46,567 nt of DNA from CAJQQY01 sp045104975 (GCA_045104975.1 JBGCCY010000256.1:1-46567); one strand, 5' to 3'. Shown: positions 17,149-25,896, counted from the stretch's first letter. Translations and numbers: made by a program. The notes: generated by a model not told the origin, from the sequence alone.

Positions 17149-18908
17149 ATTTTCACCACCTTCTTAGTATAACTTTTTCCTTCTTCTGTAATAATTTTTA
17201 CAAAATAAATCCCTGCGTCAAAACCAGATAAATCTATTTTTTCTTGATCATTATTTTTTGGAAAAATTGGTTGAGCGACTTTTCCAAAAGCATCAAAAAT
17301 TAATATCGAACTATTTTCTAGATTAAAATCTTTTGGCCATTTGATATTTAAAATATCATTAGTTGGGTTTGGAAAAACTTCAAAAGTATTTTCCGCTACT
17401 ATGTTTTCAAGGTCTGTGGAAATGGTTGGAATATTCAAGCAAAAGCGATTATTGGAAAAATTAATATCTATTTTATTATCTGGATTGGAAGCCCAAAAAC
17501 AAAGGTCATAATCAACTCCAGAATAACTTAGTCCCGGATAGTACAATGTACCTAAATCAAGTTCCATTTCTTGGCCAGGTTCTAACAATACATTTACAAA
17601 ATCTTCATGATACGAAATCCAACTGGAACAAATGAACGGACAAAGTTCAAATAACCCGTTGAGTTTAAAATTAGAAACCGTTTCAGTTCCAAAATTTTTG
17701 ACCGTAATTTTGACATCGTAAAAATTAAAAGAAGCTTCTGCTTCTGCAAAACCACAGTCAAGTGAATCAATAACTTCTACTAATCCAGTTTGGACATTGA
17801 TAACTCCAATGTCGAAATGCTCTTTGGGAGGAAGAGTGCTTTTCGGAAATGACTTTACCCAAAGCGAACTATTTCCTACTCCGAAAGGACCTGTGTTAAT
17901 TGAATAATCATAGTCATTTAAAGTGTAATTACTAATGTAACCATCTTGATTGACGGCTGTCATAATTAGATTTTCATTGTCTACTTTGAGATCTCTAGGA
18001 ATCATATTTTCTCCACCTAAAATAAAATCGTCTTGCCACTCAAAATCAAAATTCATGGCACGAACCAGAAGACTATCTTCTTGAGATTTCCCAAATAAAT
18101 AAAAGTTATTTTCATCCAAATCAAACGTTAGGAATTGTCTTTGTGAATCAAATTGTAGACTGTCTTGCTTATCCAAATTTTGATCTAACTTCCAGACACC
18201 TTTATCTTGCAAAATCAATAACTCACCAGATGCTATTTTTTTTATTTGATGATAATTTATATTGTCAATAAAATAAGAATATACAAATGGATCTTGGTTT
18301 AATTCAACATGAGCATAACCTAATTCTCCAGCCACGACAATACTTGTATCTGAGAACTCAACTACATCATTGGCTTTCTGTGGCATAGTTTCACTTTGCA
18401 AAAGCAGGCCTTCTGCTGAAATTAAATAAATAGCAAGACCAGAGGTGACTACGATATTTCCATTTTCTAAAAGAGTCAGTTGGGGTTTATCGAAGCTGCT
18501 TCCGATTTCGATTACACTCCAAATTTGATTACCGCTTCCATCTATTTTGAGTAATTTATTCCAGCCGCCATAGTCACAACCTTCAAAGGTTAATAAGATG
18601 AGATATTCGTTTTCGTTAATTACTTTAATGTCTCGAACCATTTTCATGTCTCCAAAATCACCAGCTGAATTTAAATTGTTTGTCCAAATTTTCTCCCCTG
18701 AGTTATTTAATTTGAAGAGAGTAGGAGAGAAACTTCCCCAACCTAAAAACTGTCCTGATTGAGTGCCGACTAAAATTTCTCCATTGCCAATTGGCGCAAC
18801 GACTTCGCCGAAGACCATCGGAGTATCATGATACGTTTTTTCAAATACTTGTGCATTTGAAATGATAGAAAACCAAAGAAGGGGTAGAAGAAGTAATAAC
18901 TTATACAT
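17145..18908 (-). CDS. Secreted T9SS type A sorting-domain protein
   Basis: 587 residues. A signal peptide MYKLLLLLPLLWFSIISNAQ is followed by a beta-rich region with propeller-like repeats (residues about 30-340; repeated KIDGSGNQIW, VTSGLAIYLISAEG). A CARDB-like domain occupies about 370-490 (DVKITVKNFGTETVSNFKLNG). The C-terminal Por sorting domain (about 505-587) shows FEVFPNPTNDILNI, GKV and GIYFVKI. T9SS cargo of this type is exported across the outer membrane, and the tail is removed or anchored. No enzyme motif was seen; it may be an adhesin or a surface-binding protein. It overlaps the mepB-like gene by 4 bases. Confidence 0.88.
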   Translation of the reverse strand: MYKLLLLLPLLWFSIISNAQVFEKTYHDTPMVFGEVVAPIGNGEILVGTQSGQFLGWGSFSPTLFKLNNSGEKIWTNNLNSAGDFGDMKMVRDIKVINENEYLILLTFEGCDYGGWNKLLKIDGSGNQIWSVIEIGSSFDKPQLTLLENGNIVVTSGLAIYLISAEGLLLQSETMPQKANDVVEFSDTSIVVAGELGYAHVELNQDPFVYSYFIDNINYHQIKKIASGELLILQDKGVWKLDQNLDKQDSLQFDSQRQFLTFDLDENNFYLFGKSQEDSLLVRAMNFDFEWQDDFILGGENMIPRDLKVDNENLIMTAVNQDGYISNYTLNDYDYSINTGPFGVGNSSLWVKSFPKSTLPPKEHFDIGVINVQTGLVEVIDSLDCGFAEAEASFNFYDVKITVKNFGTETVSNFKLNGLFELCPFICSSWISYHEDFVNVLLEPGQEMELDLGTLYYPGLSYSGVDYDLCFWASNPDNKIDINFSNNRFCLNIPTISTDLENIVAENTFEVFPNPTNDILNIKWPKDFNLENSSILIFDAFGKVAQPIFPKNNDQEKIDLSGFDAGIYFVKIITEEGKSYTKKVVKI

Positions 18909-18975
18909 AGCTATTTTTTTAATAAAGATAGTTTTCCTTTTTCAAAATGAGTGACTATAATTTGTCATTTTTCTG

Positions 18976-19012
18976 AAAAAAAAAGCGCCATCAACTAGTT
19001 AGATTGATAGCG
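18976..19012 (-). terminator. Terminator of the transhydrogenase operon
   Basis: Read leftward: CGCTATCAA (19012-19004), a 9-base loop, TTGATGGCG (18994-18986) with one G-U pair, then nine Ts (18984-18976 on the plus strand as As). On the minus strand the stem is complete, while on the plus strand it has a C-A mismatch, so it is oriented for the leftward pnt genes. Confidence 0.82.
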
Positions 19013-19016
19013 TTTT

Positions 19017-19133
19017 TCTTTTTTTAGGCGCTGATTTTTTATGACTTATCTATGTCTTTTTTTTGCAAGCAAAAAATCATAAATAAATGGAGGCAAACAT
19101 AAAAAAATCATAAAAAGTCAGCGTCTAAAAAGA
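19017..19133. repeat. Long inverted-repeat element downstream of pntB
   Basis: The left arm (19017-19044, core AGGCGCTGATTTTTTATGA) and right arm (19108-19133, core TCATAAAAAGTCAGCGTCT) are reverse complements over about 26 bases with two mismatches and a 2-base length difference in a T-run. The loop holds an inner A/T hairpin (TTTTTT GCAAGC AAAAAA, 19059-19076). It lies between the pntB stop and the pnt terminator and has no coding potential. Its nested architecture resembles the 11402-11510 element, but the sequences differ. Confidence 0.7.
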
Positions 19134-19177
19134 ATCACTTTTGTGGACATAAATTTTGGAAGAAGAAATTAATGAAA

Positions 19178-20569
19178 TCACATCTGTTTCAACTCACTCA
19201 CCAATTGTCCCAACGTATCTTTCGCATCCCCAAAAAGCATTCGAGTTTTATCTTTAAAAAACAAAGAGTTCGCAATTCCAGCATAACCTTTTCCCATACT
19301 TCTTTTCATCACGATTACATTATGCGCTTTGTCGACTTGGATAATGGGCATTCCATAAATCGGACTCGAAGGATCATTTTCCGCAGCAGGATTAACTACA
19401 TCATTTGCACCGACGACGATGACCACATCAGTACTTGGCATCTGAGGATTCACTTCTTCCATTTCCAATAATTTTGGGTAAGGCACATCGGCTTCTGCCA
19501 AAAGTACATTCATATGTCCAGGCATTCGACCTGCAACTGGATGAATGGCGTAAGTTACTTCCACACCTTTTTCACCCAACATTCTTTCAAAATCATGGCA
19601 AGTATGTTGCGCTTGGGCTACTGCCAAACCATAACCTGGAACGATCGCCACACGTTTCGCATAAGCACATAGTATCGCTGCATCGGTAACTGAAATAGTT
19701 TTGACAACTTGCTCTCCATCTTCACCTCCAGCTGCTGCACCACCTCCTCCGAACGATCCAAAAATCACATTCCACAAAGGTCGGTTCATTGCTCGACACA
19801 TCAAAACTGTCAAAATCGTTCCTGCCGAACCTACTAAAATTCCTCCTGTCAACATCACCGCATTGTCATATAAAAATCCTCCAAGCGCAGCAGCCACACC
19901 AGTAAATGAATTCAACAATGAAATCACCACAGGCATATCTGCACCTCCAATCGGCATCACGAATAACACACCATAGATCAAAGAAACGACCAAAAGAATC
20001 CAAATAATCGGTTCGCCAATCATCTCAGGCGACCAAATTCCCACACCTATCAAAGCTAAAATTCCAAGCAGCAAAACATTATTAAACATTCGAATAGCAT
20101 TGGATCGCCAGTCATTAATTTTACCATCTAATTTTCCATAAGCCACCATACTACCACTAAATGAAACACTACCAATCATCAATCCTAAAAATGCGATGGC
20201 TAAAAATCCAATATCATGACTAGGGTGAGAAGTATATTCGACGATAGAAATAATAGCGGCACAGGCTCCCCCCATTCCATTGAAAAGAGAAACCATTTGA
20301 GGCATGGCGGTCATTTTGACTTTCATCGCCATCATGTATCCGACGACAGTTCCCAAGCCAATAGCTGCAAAAATCCAGATTAAATTTCCAATAGGTTCGC
20401 CTGCTTCATTTTTATGGAAAAAAATAGTAGCTAAGATGGCGATGGCCATTCCTGCTGCTGCCAAAAGATTTCCCTTACGAGCAGTCTCCGGATGACTCAA
20501 CATTTTCAGTCCAAGAATAAATGAGATGGAACCGAGGAGGTATGATATTTCGAGTATAAAGTTTGACAT
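19178..20569 (-). CDS. pntB: NAD(P) transhydrogenase, beta subunit
   Basis: 463 residues. The N-terminal half (1 to about 260) holds the membrane helices of the proton channel. The C-terminal half is the NADP(H)-binding domain III (IVPGYGLAVAQAQHTCHDFE, VTYAIHPVAGRMPGHMNVLL, VIVVGANDVVNPAAENDPSS, KRSMGKGYAGI). The enzyme couples proton entry to hydride transfer from NADH to NADP+ in the inner membrane. It is the last gene of the leftward operon. Length and motifs are complete. Confidence 0.95.
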   Translation of the reverse strand: MSNFILEISYLLGSISFILGLKMLSHPETARKGNLLAAAGMAIAILATIFFHKNEAGEPIGNLIWIFAAIGLGTVVGYMMAMKVKMTAMPQMVSLFNGMGGACAAIISIVEYTSHPSHDIGFLAIAFLGLMIGSVSFSGSMVAYGKLDGKINDWRSNAIRMFNNVLLLGILALIGVGIWSPEMIGEPIIWILLVVSLIYGVLFVMPIGGADMPVVISLLNSFTGVAAALGGFLYDNAVMLTGGILVGSAGTILTVLMCRAMNRPLWNVIFGSFGGGGAAAGGEDGEQVVKTISVTDAAILCAYAKRVAIVPGYGLAVAQAQHTCHDFERMLGEKGVEVTYAIHPVAGRMPGHMNVLLAEADVPYPKLLEMEEVNPQMPSTDVVIVVGANDVVNPAAENDPSSPIYGMPIIQVDKAHNVIVMKRSMGKGYAGIANSLFFKDKTRMLFGDAKDTLGQLVSELKQM

Positions 20570-20656
20570 TTTTCTTTTTTTGTTTTGATTAAAAGTGATG
20601 ATTTAGGAATGATGAAAGTTGAGATCTGTGAATTCTCCATTCACCATTAAAAAAAC

Positions 20657-20965
20657 TCACTTCTTCTTTTTAAACATTTCCAACATTCGATTGGTGACCA
20701 CAAATCCGCCGACGACATTCAGCGTTCCTAAAACGACCGCAACAAATCCTAACCCAATTGCTAAAATATTATCTGGCGAAGCATGCCCCATCACGATGAT
20801 TGCTCCAATGATGACGACTCCGTGAATCGCATTGGCACCTGACATTAATGGTGTATGCAAAATCGCAGGTACATTTGAAATCACTTCAACACCCAAAAAG
20901 ATGGATAGAATTATGACGTAGATAAATTCTTTGTTGGTGATAAAAAAATTGATTAATTCTTCCAT
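20657..20965 (-). CDS. pntAB: NAD(P) transhydrogenase, alpha subunit part 2 (membrane)
   Basis: 102 residues, equivalent to the membrane half of the alpha subunit. It has the typical MEELINFFITNKEFIYVIIL start and the conserved block FLGVEVISNVPAILHTPLMSGANAIHGVV, followed by two more helices. In this genome the alpha subunit is split, as in Rhodospirillum rubrum. It lies 87 bases upstream of pntB. Between it and the NAD-binding part sits a 106-residue membrane protein that is not part of the standard enzyme. Confidence 0.94.
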   Translation of the reverse strand: MEELINFFITNKEFIYVIILSIFLGVEVISNVPAILHTPLMSGANAIHGVVIIGAIIVMGHASPDNILAIGLGFVAVVLGTLNVVGGFVVTNRMLEMFKKKK

Positions 20966-20992
20966 AATAGATATGTGTATTTTGTTATTTTT

Positions 20993-21313
20993 CTAAAAAA
21001 AGGAGGAGGCAATACTTGCTAGAAAAAATAGAGAAATGCCGATTAAGGAAATCCAATATTTATAATCTCTTGTCTCGTTATTTCTAATCATCATAATCAT
21101 AAAGAAAATTCCAATGCAAAGAAATATTTTTACAACCCATCCAAGGATCAATAATTTTTGTGAAAAAAATACGGTTTCCGAGGCGTTTATTTTACTTGGA
21201 ATTAAATAAATCCCTAATCCTGATAATAAAACTAGATAGATGAAAAATCGAAATGCCCACTTTCTATAATTAGTAGTAATTTCATTTTCCTCATAATCTA
21301 AAATCTCATTCAT
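20993..21313 (-). CDS. Small three-helix membrane protein inside the transhydrogenase operon
   Basis: 106 residues with a polar start (MNEILDYEENEITTNYRKWA) and three predicted membrane helices (FFIYLVLLSGLGIYLIP, KLLILGWVVKIFLCIGIFFM, YWISLIGISLFFLASIASSF). No family was recognised. It sits between the two alpha parts of the transhydrogenase, 27 bases upstream of pntAB and 25 bases after pntAA, so it should be co-transcribed. The position suggests an accessory or assembly role, or a neutral insertion; there is no direct evidence. Confidence 0.75.
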   Translation of the reverse strand: MNEILDYEENEITTNYRKWAFRFFIYLVLLSGLGIYLIPSKINASETVFFSQKLLILGWVVKIFLCIGIFFMIMMIRNNETRDYKYWISLIGISLFFLASIASSFF

Positions 21314-21338
21314 AAAGTTTCATTATTTCCATTAACCA

Positions 21339-22463
21339 TTAACCCATCGCCTTTTTCACTCGTTCATTTTTTACCGCACCTTCATGCGAAATGCAAGTCC
21401 CTTCCACCAAGTCATCTTCAAAATTCAAATTCAATTCTCCCTCTTTGACAATCAAGGCTAAAAAGTTAGTCATGTTTTTTCCAAACATTTTACTTGCATC
21501 GGAAGGGATACTGGAAGCCAAATTTGAATCACCTATAATGGTGATGCCATGATGATTGATCGTTTTGTTATTTTCAGTCATCGCGCAATTGCCTCCAGTC
21601 GAAGCAGCTAAGTCAACCACGACAGATCCTTTTTTCATATTTTCCAAAGTATCTTGGGTGACTAGGAGAGGAGCTTTTCGACCTGGAATCTGTGCAGTAC
21701 ATATAATCACATCGGCACCTTTTGCATGTTGTTGAATAAGTGCCGCCTGTTTTTGTTTGTACTCTTCCGTTTGTTCGACGGCATAGCCACCAGCACCTTT
21801 GTCGTCAGTTGCACCTTCGACTTCCACAAACCTTGCACCCAAACTCAACACCTCTTCCTTCGCAGCCAATCGTACATCAAATGCTTCTACGACTGCTCCT
21901 AATTTTCGAGCTACCGAGATTGCTTGAAGTCCAGCAACTCCTGCACCGAGAATCAAAACCTTAGCAGGTTTGATCGTTCCAGCGGCAGTCATAAACATGG
22001 GGAAAAATTGAGGCAATTTTACGGCAGCTTTCAAGACAGCTTGATAACCAGCTGCTGTTGCCATGCTCGACAAAACATCCATCGCTTGCGCACGAGTCGT
22101 TCGAGGAATGGCATCAAGACTAAAACTAGTCAAACCCAATTCCAATAATTTACTCACCAAATCTTTATTACTCAGCGGATTGAATTGACCGATGAGCACT
22201 TGGTTTTTGGAAAGGTTGGATAAAATTTCGTTGGATGGAGGATGGATGGAAAGTAGGACATTTGATTTACTTAGTACATCTTCGACGGAAGCAATGGTTG
22301 CCCCTTTTTCTTTAAAATCTTCGTCTGAAAAAAATGCGCTTTCACCTGCTGACTGTTGAATTAAAATTTCCTTGACGTTGAGTTTTAAAATGGCACTCAC
22401 ATTTTCAGGAATGATTGCGACCCGATTTTCAAAATCGGGTTCTTTGAGGACTCCAATTATCAT
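21339..22463 (-). CDS. pntAA: NAD(P) transhydrogenase, alpha subunit part 1 (NAD-binding)
   Basis: 374 residues forming domain I, related to alanine dehydrogenase. It starts MIIGVLKEPDFENRVAIIPE and has the RATRAQ-equivalent loop PRTTRAQAMDVLSSMA, the Rossmann motif KVLILGAGVAGLQAI, and the segment DVIICTAQIPGRKAPLLVT. It binds NAD(H) in the cytoplasm and docks on the membrane part. It is the first gene of the leftward operon. The upstream gap (22464-22744) is AT-rich and must hold its promoter and that of the divergent lipoprotein gene; no clear -33/-7 pair was found. Confidence 0.95.
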   Translation of the reverse strand: MIIGVLKEPDFENRVAIIPENVSAILKLNVKEILIQQSAGESAFFSDEDFKEKGATIASVEDVLSKSNVLLSIHPPSNEILSNLSKNQVLIGQFNPLSNKDLVSKLLELGLTSFSLDAIPRTTRAQAMDVLSSMATAAGYQAVLKAAVKLPQFFPMFMTAAGTIKPAKVLILGAGVAGLQAISVARKLGAVVEAFDVRLAAKEEVLSLGARFVEVEGATDDKGAGGYAVEQTEEYKQKQAALIQQHAKGADVIICTAQIPGRKAPLLVTQDTLENMKKGSVVVDLAASTGGNCAMTENNKTINHHGITIIGDSNLASSIPSDASKMFGKNMTNFLALIVKEGELNLNFEDDLVEGTCISHEGAVKNERVKKAMG

Positions 22464-22744
22464 AATTTTGGTTTGGTATTTAAAAAAAAGAAAAGCTAAT
22501 AGTTGATTCTTTTTTATGAAATATTATTTCGTTTTATTTGACAACGTCCAAATTAATTAAATAATTTTTGTAAAGGAAAGAAATTGGGATAAAATTAAAG
22601 GAAGGTCTAAAATCAGATAGATTTAAATTGGATTTATTATTTAACGATTCTAAATAAGTGTGATTCGTCGAATTTATTAAAGTGTAAAAGGTGTGTGTTG
22701 TATTTTTAATGCATACAAAATATAAAAACAAAAAAAATTATAAC

Positions 22745-24394
22745 ATGAAATACACGTACTTTTTTATTTTCTTTCTCTTTACTTTTTTTGCTTGTCAAAA
22801 TGATTCTATTCCCGAACGAGTTACTTTTAAATCAACTCCACTCGATGAAGTTTATCAAGATCTTCGACCTGAGGTTCAAGAATTTTCTATTTCTAATAAT
22901 CAGCCGAATAAAATCAAAGCTGCCAAAGGAACGGAAATTTTTGTTCCCGAAAATTCTTTTGTCGATGCCAATGGAAATCCAATCAAAGGAAAAGTTGAAG
23001 TAAAAATAATCGAAGCATTTTCCTTAGAAGATTTTATTACTTCAGGATTAGTGACGCAATCGAATGGACAGCTTTTAATTTCGAATGGGATGATAAATAT
23101 TGATGCGAGCGCGGGTGGGCAAGCAGTTGAGTTGCAGGAGGGAAAAGAGTTGACGGTTTCGATGCCGACGATGGAAAAAAATATGGAAGGTTTTCAAATG
23201 TTTACTGGTGATGGTCAAAATTGGGAAGTGGATAGTTCGATGATGGAGGAGGATTATTTGATTCCGGTTCCGTTGGAGTTGTTATATCCCGAGGGGAATT
23301 TTAGATTACTTTATTACTTAGAAGGTGGATTTTCTTTTCAAAGTTATTTCGAGGAGAATAATATTTCATTAGAAAATGAAAAGTATGAGAAAACATTAAT
23401 TGCAACAGAAGCATTTCAAAATAGGTTACAGGTTCTATTTATGATGACTTATAATATGAGTATTCTCGAAGCAAAAGAATATTACATGGGTGATATGAAA
23501 TGGAAAGAACGAAAATTTAATCTTTCTTTATGGAAAACCTACTTTGAAAACCTTGATAAACCAATTGAAGAATTAGATAAGTTGGCTAGACAAAAATATG
23601 TTCAATATCTTGTTGAAAATGAGGAGGCATTAATTCAATTTTCAAAAGACATTAAAGAACAGAAGAATGGAGATTATCACTTTCCTTGGATTTATTGTAA
23701 TGGAGAATTGGATGATTACTCTAAAGAAAATTTTCTTTCCATTTTAGATTACTTCTCCTTTACTGAAAAAGGAAGAGTAAAATTCATCAATGATCATGGA
23801 GTAGATCTAACTTCAAAGAATATTTCCCAAAAATTAGAAGAGAGGGGACTAACTTCAAATGAAGTAAATGAAATTCTAACATTTAATTTTAAACGGAATT
23901 CTATAATTGAAAAATTAGAAAGGAGAAAAAAAATAATGGAAGAAAGAGAAGCTCAAGCAAAACAAAGAATTGAAGATAGAAAAAAACTTACCGAATATTA
24001 TGAAACCACTTCCTTCTCCGCAAAAAAACTAGGCTGGATCAACTGCGACCGATTCTACGATTCCCCCGAAGCAAAAGAAGCCAAAATCCTAGCCTCGAAT
24101 TCCTCCAAAATAGATTTAAACTTTATCGATTTCTCTTTAATTTTTCCAAAAATGAATGCTCGACTTTCTGCTTCGAAAAATGAAGAGGGGAAATATGCAT
24201 TTACTTCAAGTGGACGATATTCAAAATTACCGATTGGCGAAAAAGCCATCGTCACCGCCATCTCTTTCCAAGATGATTCTATTTTTTATGCAGCACAAGA
24301 AATAATTATCGAAGAAAATATGCAACTCGATTTAAATTTAGAATTTTCTTCCAAAGAAGAATTGCCAGATGCACTCTCGAAATTGCTAGATTAA
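22745..24394 (+). CDS. Lipoprotein of unknown function
   Basis: About 549 residues from the ATG at 22745. The signal peptide MKYTYFFIFFLFTFFAC ends in a lipobox-like FFAC with the lipidated C17; the frame is open from 22691, but that extension lacks a signal peptide. Residues about 50-130 contain a block common in Bacteroidota surface proteins (GTEIFVPENSFVDANGNPIK, then an EAF/SG segment). A helical, charged middle (about 380-420, LERRKKIMEEREAQAKQRIE) looks coiled-coil, and a beta-rich C-terminal domain follows. The function was not recognised. It is probably anchored in the outer or inner membrane facing the periplasm. Confidence 0.78.
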   Translation: MKYTYFFIFFLFTFFACQNDSIPERVTFKSTPLDEVYQDLRPEVQEFSISNNQPNKIKAAKGTEIFVPENSFVDANGNPIKGKVEVKIIEAFSLEDFITSGLVTQSNGQLLISNGMINIDASAGGQAVELQEGKELTVSMPTMEKNMEGFQMFTGDGQNWEVDSSMMEEDYLIPVPLELLYPEGNFRLLYYLEGGFSFQSYFEENNISLENEKYEKTLIATEAFQNRLQVLFMMTYNMSILEAKEYYMGDMKWKERKFNLSLWKTYFENLDKPIEELDKLARQKYVQYLVENEEALIQFSKDIKEQKNGDYHFPWIYCNGELDDYSKENFLSILDYFSFTEKGRVKFINDHGVDLTSKNISQKLEERGLTSNEVNEILTFNFKRNSIIEKLERRKKIMEEREAQAKQRIEDRKKLTEYYETTSFSAKKLGWINCDRFYDSPEAKEAKILASNSSKIDLNFIDFSLIFPKMNARLSASKNEEGKYAFTSSGRYSKLPIGEKAIVTAISFQDDSIFYAAQEIIIEENMQLDLNLEFSSKEELPDALSKLLD

Positions 24395-24489
24395 AATTTG
24401 TTTTTTAGCCCATTTTCCCAACATTAAAATAAGTTTAAATTAAGGTAAATTATTTACCAACATAGTGTGGAGAAAAAAATGAACTGATA

Positions 24490-24522
24490 TTTGTTTCTCA
24501 CTAAGGTTTCCTTTTATATTTG
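24490..24522 (+). promoter_or_regulatory. Promoter of the riboswitch-nrd transcription unit
   Basis: TTTG (24490-24493), a 21-base spacer, then TATATTTG (24515-24522), a full match to the Bacteroidota -33/-7 consensus. Transcription would begin near 24528, about 10 bases before the first base of riboswitch stem P1, which is the spacing expected if this promoter drives the riboswitch. Confidence 0.75.
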
Positions 24523-24537
24523 CCCACCAAATCGAAA

Positions 24538-24660
24538 GACGATAAGATGTTATCAATTTTATTTTTGATAAAGACTTAAGGGGAATCGTGTGAAAATCAC
24601 GAGCTGTCGCGCAACTGTAAGCGATATTATTCGCAAGCCAGATTACCTTTCTTACTCGTC
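24538..24660 (+). promoter_or_regulatory. Cobalamin riboswitch aptamer (compact form)
   Basis: Stem P1 is GACGATAAG (24538-24546) with CTTACTCGTC (24651-24660, one bulge). A short hairpin TTATCAA/TTGATAA follows. The diagnostic core then runs AAGGGGAA, CGTG-TGAAAAT-CACG, AGCTGTCGCGCAACTGTAAG and AAGCCAGATTACCT, matching the B12-box consensus. Between TGTAAGCG and CGCAAGCCAG there are only 7 bases, so the large peripheral P7-P11 extension of classical AdoCbl riboswitches is absent and the aptamer belongs to the compact type. It lies upstream of class I ribonucleotide reductase genes. The preferred ligand (adenosyl-, methyl- or hydroxocobalamin) cannot be told from sequence alone. Confidence 0.93.
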
Positions 24661-24782
24661 CGACATTTACTTTCGCATTAAAAGTAATCGTCCAAGAAGT
24701 GCATTCTTAGAGGTTAGGAATCCTACGTCCTACCCAGAACTCACCCGCGACTCATTTTGCTTTTATGCTATCATAATTATTG

Positions 24783-24897
24783 ATTCTTTGACAAAATTCA
24801 TGTTTGAAAGTCAAGCCAAAATTGAAATCAACACTCTCGTTGGTCGTTTTTGATTTCAATTTTAACTTGACCATAAAATTGTCAAAGAATGTTTTTT
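24783..24897 (+). terminator. Long terminator hairpin of the riboswitch expression platform
   Basis: Outer arms ATTCTTTGACAA (24783-24794) / TTGTCAAAGAAT (24879-24890). Inner arms GTCAAG (24810-24815) / CTTGAC (24866-24871) and AAAATTGAAATCAA (24818-24831) / TTGATTTCAATTTT (24850-24863). The loop is 18 bases. TTTTTT follows at 24892-24897, 25 bases before the nrdB start. This is an unusually large intrinsic terminator and the likely off-state structure of the cobalamin switch. The ~120 bases between aptamer and hairpin have smaller stems (for example TTACTTT/AAAGTAA) and may hold an antiterminator. Confidence 0.85.
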
Positions 24898-24921
24898 CTT
24901 CATCCACAATTTAATAGCATT

Positions 24922-25896
24922 ATGAATATTTTTGAAAAAAGAATTAATTACAAACCATTCGAGTATCCTGAAATTTTAGATTTTACAGACGCTATCAATA
25001 AATCCTTTTGGGTTCATTCCGAAGTTGATTTTACCGCTGATGTGCAGGATTTTCATTCTCATTTAGATCCTAATGAAAAAGAGGTGATCAAAAAAAGTTT
25101 ATTGGCCATTGCTCAAATTGAAGTGGCAGTAAAATCATTTTGGGGAGATCTATATACTCATTTACCTAAGCCAGAATTTAATGGATTGGGCAGCACTTTT
25201 GCAGAATGTGAATTCCGTCATTCAGAGGCGTACTCTCGATTGTTGGAAGTGTTGGGTTATAATGGTGAGTTTGAAAAATTGATTGAAGTACCGGTCATTC
25301 GAAAGCGAGTAGATTACCTTTCCAAAGCCTTAGCGCACACTAAATCAGATGATAAAAGAAAGTATGTTTTCTCTTTGATTCTGTTTTCTATTTTGATTGA
25401 AAACGTTTCGTTGTTCAGCCAATTTGCGATTGTACTTTCCTTTAACCGCTTTAAGGGGGTGATGAAAAATGTCAGCAACATTATCGCATGGACTTCTGTT
25501 GATGAACAAATTCACGCCAACGCTGGAATTTTTATTGTCAATAAAATTAAAGAAGAATTTCCAGATTTCTTTGATCAAGCTACTAAAGACGAAATCAGAA
25601 ATATCGTGGCAGAATCTATCGAAGTAGAATCTGAAATTTTAGATTGGATTTTTGAAGGCGGTGAAATTGAAAATATATCTAAAAAAGATTTACTCAATTT
25701 TATGAAATTCCGAGCGGATGAAAGCATGGAGCAAATTGGTTTGGAAAAAGTCTTTTTTGTTTCTGAATCTAGCTATCAACCGATGAGTTGGTTTGAAGAA
25801 GAAATATTTGCGAATAGCTTAGATGACTTTTTTGCAAAACGACCAGTTGAATATACGAAGCATGATAAAAGTATCACCGCTGCAGACTTGTTTTAA
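24922..25896 (+). CDS. nrdB: Class I ribonucleotide reductase, beta (small) subunit
   Basis: 324 residues from the ATG at 24922. The frame opens at 24889 inside the terminator, so that start is rejected. It generates the metal-based oxidant for deoxynucleotide synthesis. Ligand positions by alignment from memory: E67 (QIEVAVKSFW, replacing the usual Asp), E97 and H100 (ECEFRHSEAY), E160 (LIENVSLF), E195 and H198 (SVDEQIH). Y104 occupies the radical-tyrosine position. Glu at the first ligand plus this overall form resembles the Flavobacterium johnsoniae class Id (dimanganese) protein; the subclass is inference. No ATP-cone is fused at the N terminus. It is the first gene after the cobalamin riboswitch. 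Confidence 0.93.
   Translation: MNIFEKRINYKPFEYPEILDFTDAINKSFWVHSEVDFTADVQDFHSHLDPNEKEVIKKSLLAIAQIEVAVKSFWGDLYTHLPKPEFNGLGSTFAECEFRHSEAYSRLLEVLGYNGEFEKLIEVPVIRKRVDYLSKALAHTKSDDKRKYVFSLILFSILIENVSLFSQFAIVLSFNRFKGVMKNVSNIIAWTSVDEQIHANAGIFIVNKIKEEFPDFFDQATKDEIRNIVAESIEVESEILDWIFEGGEIENISKKDLLNFMKFRADESMEQIGLEKVFFVSESSYQPMSWFEEEIFANSLDDFFAKRPVEYTKHDKSITAADLF

Noticed and set aside
24590..24853. An 87-codon open frame on the plus strand
   Set aside because: It lies entirely inside the cobalamin aptamer and terminator leader, and the RNA structures explain the sequence better.
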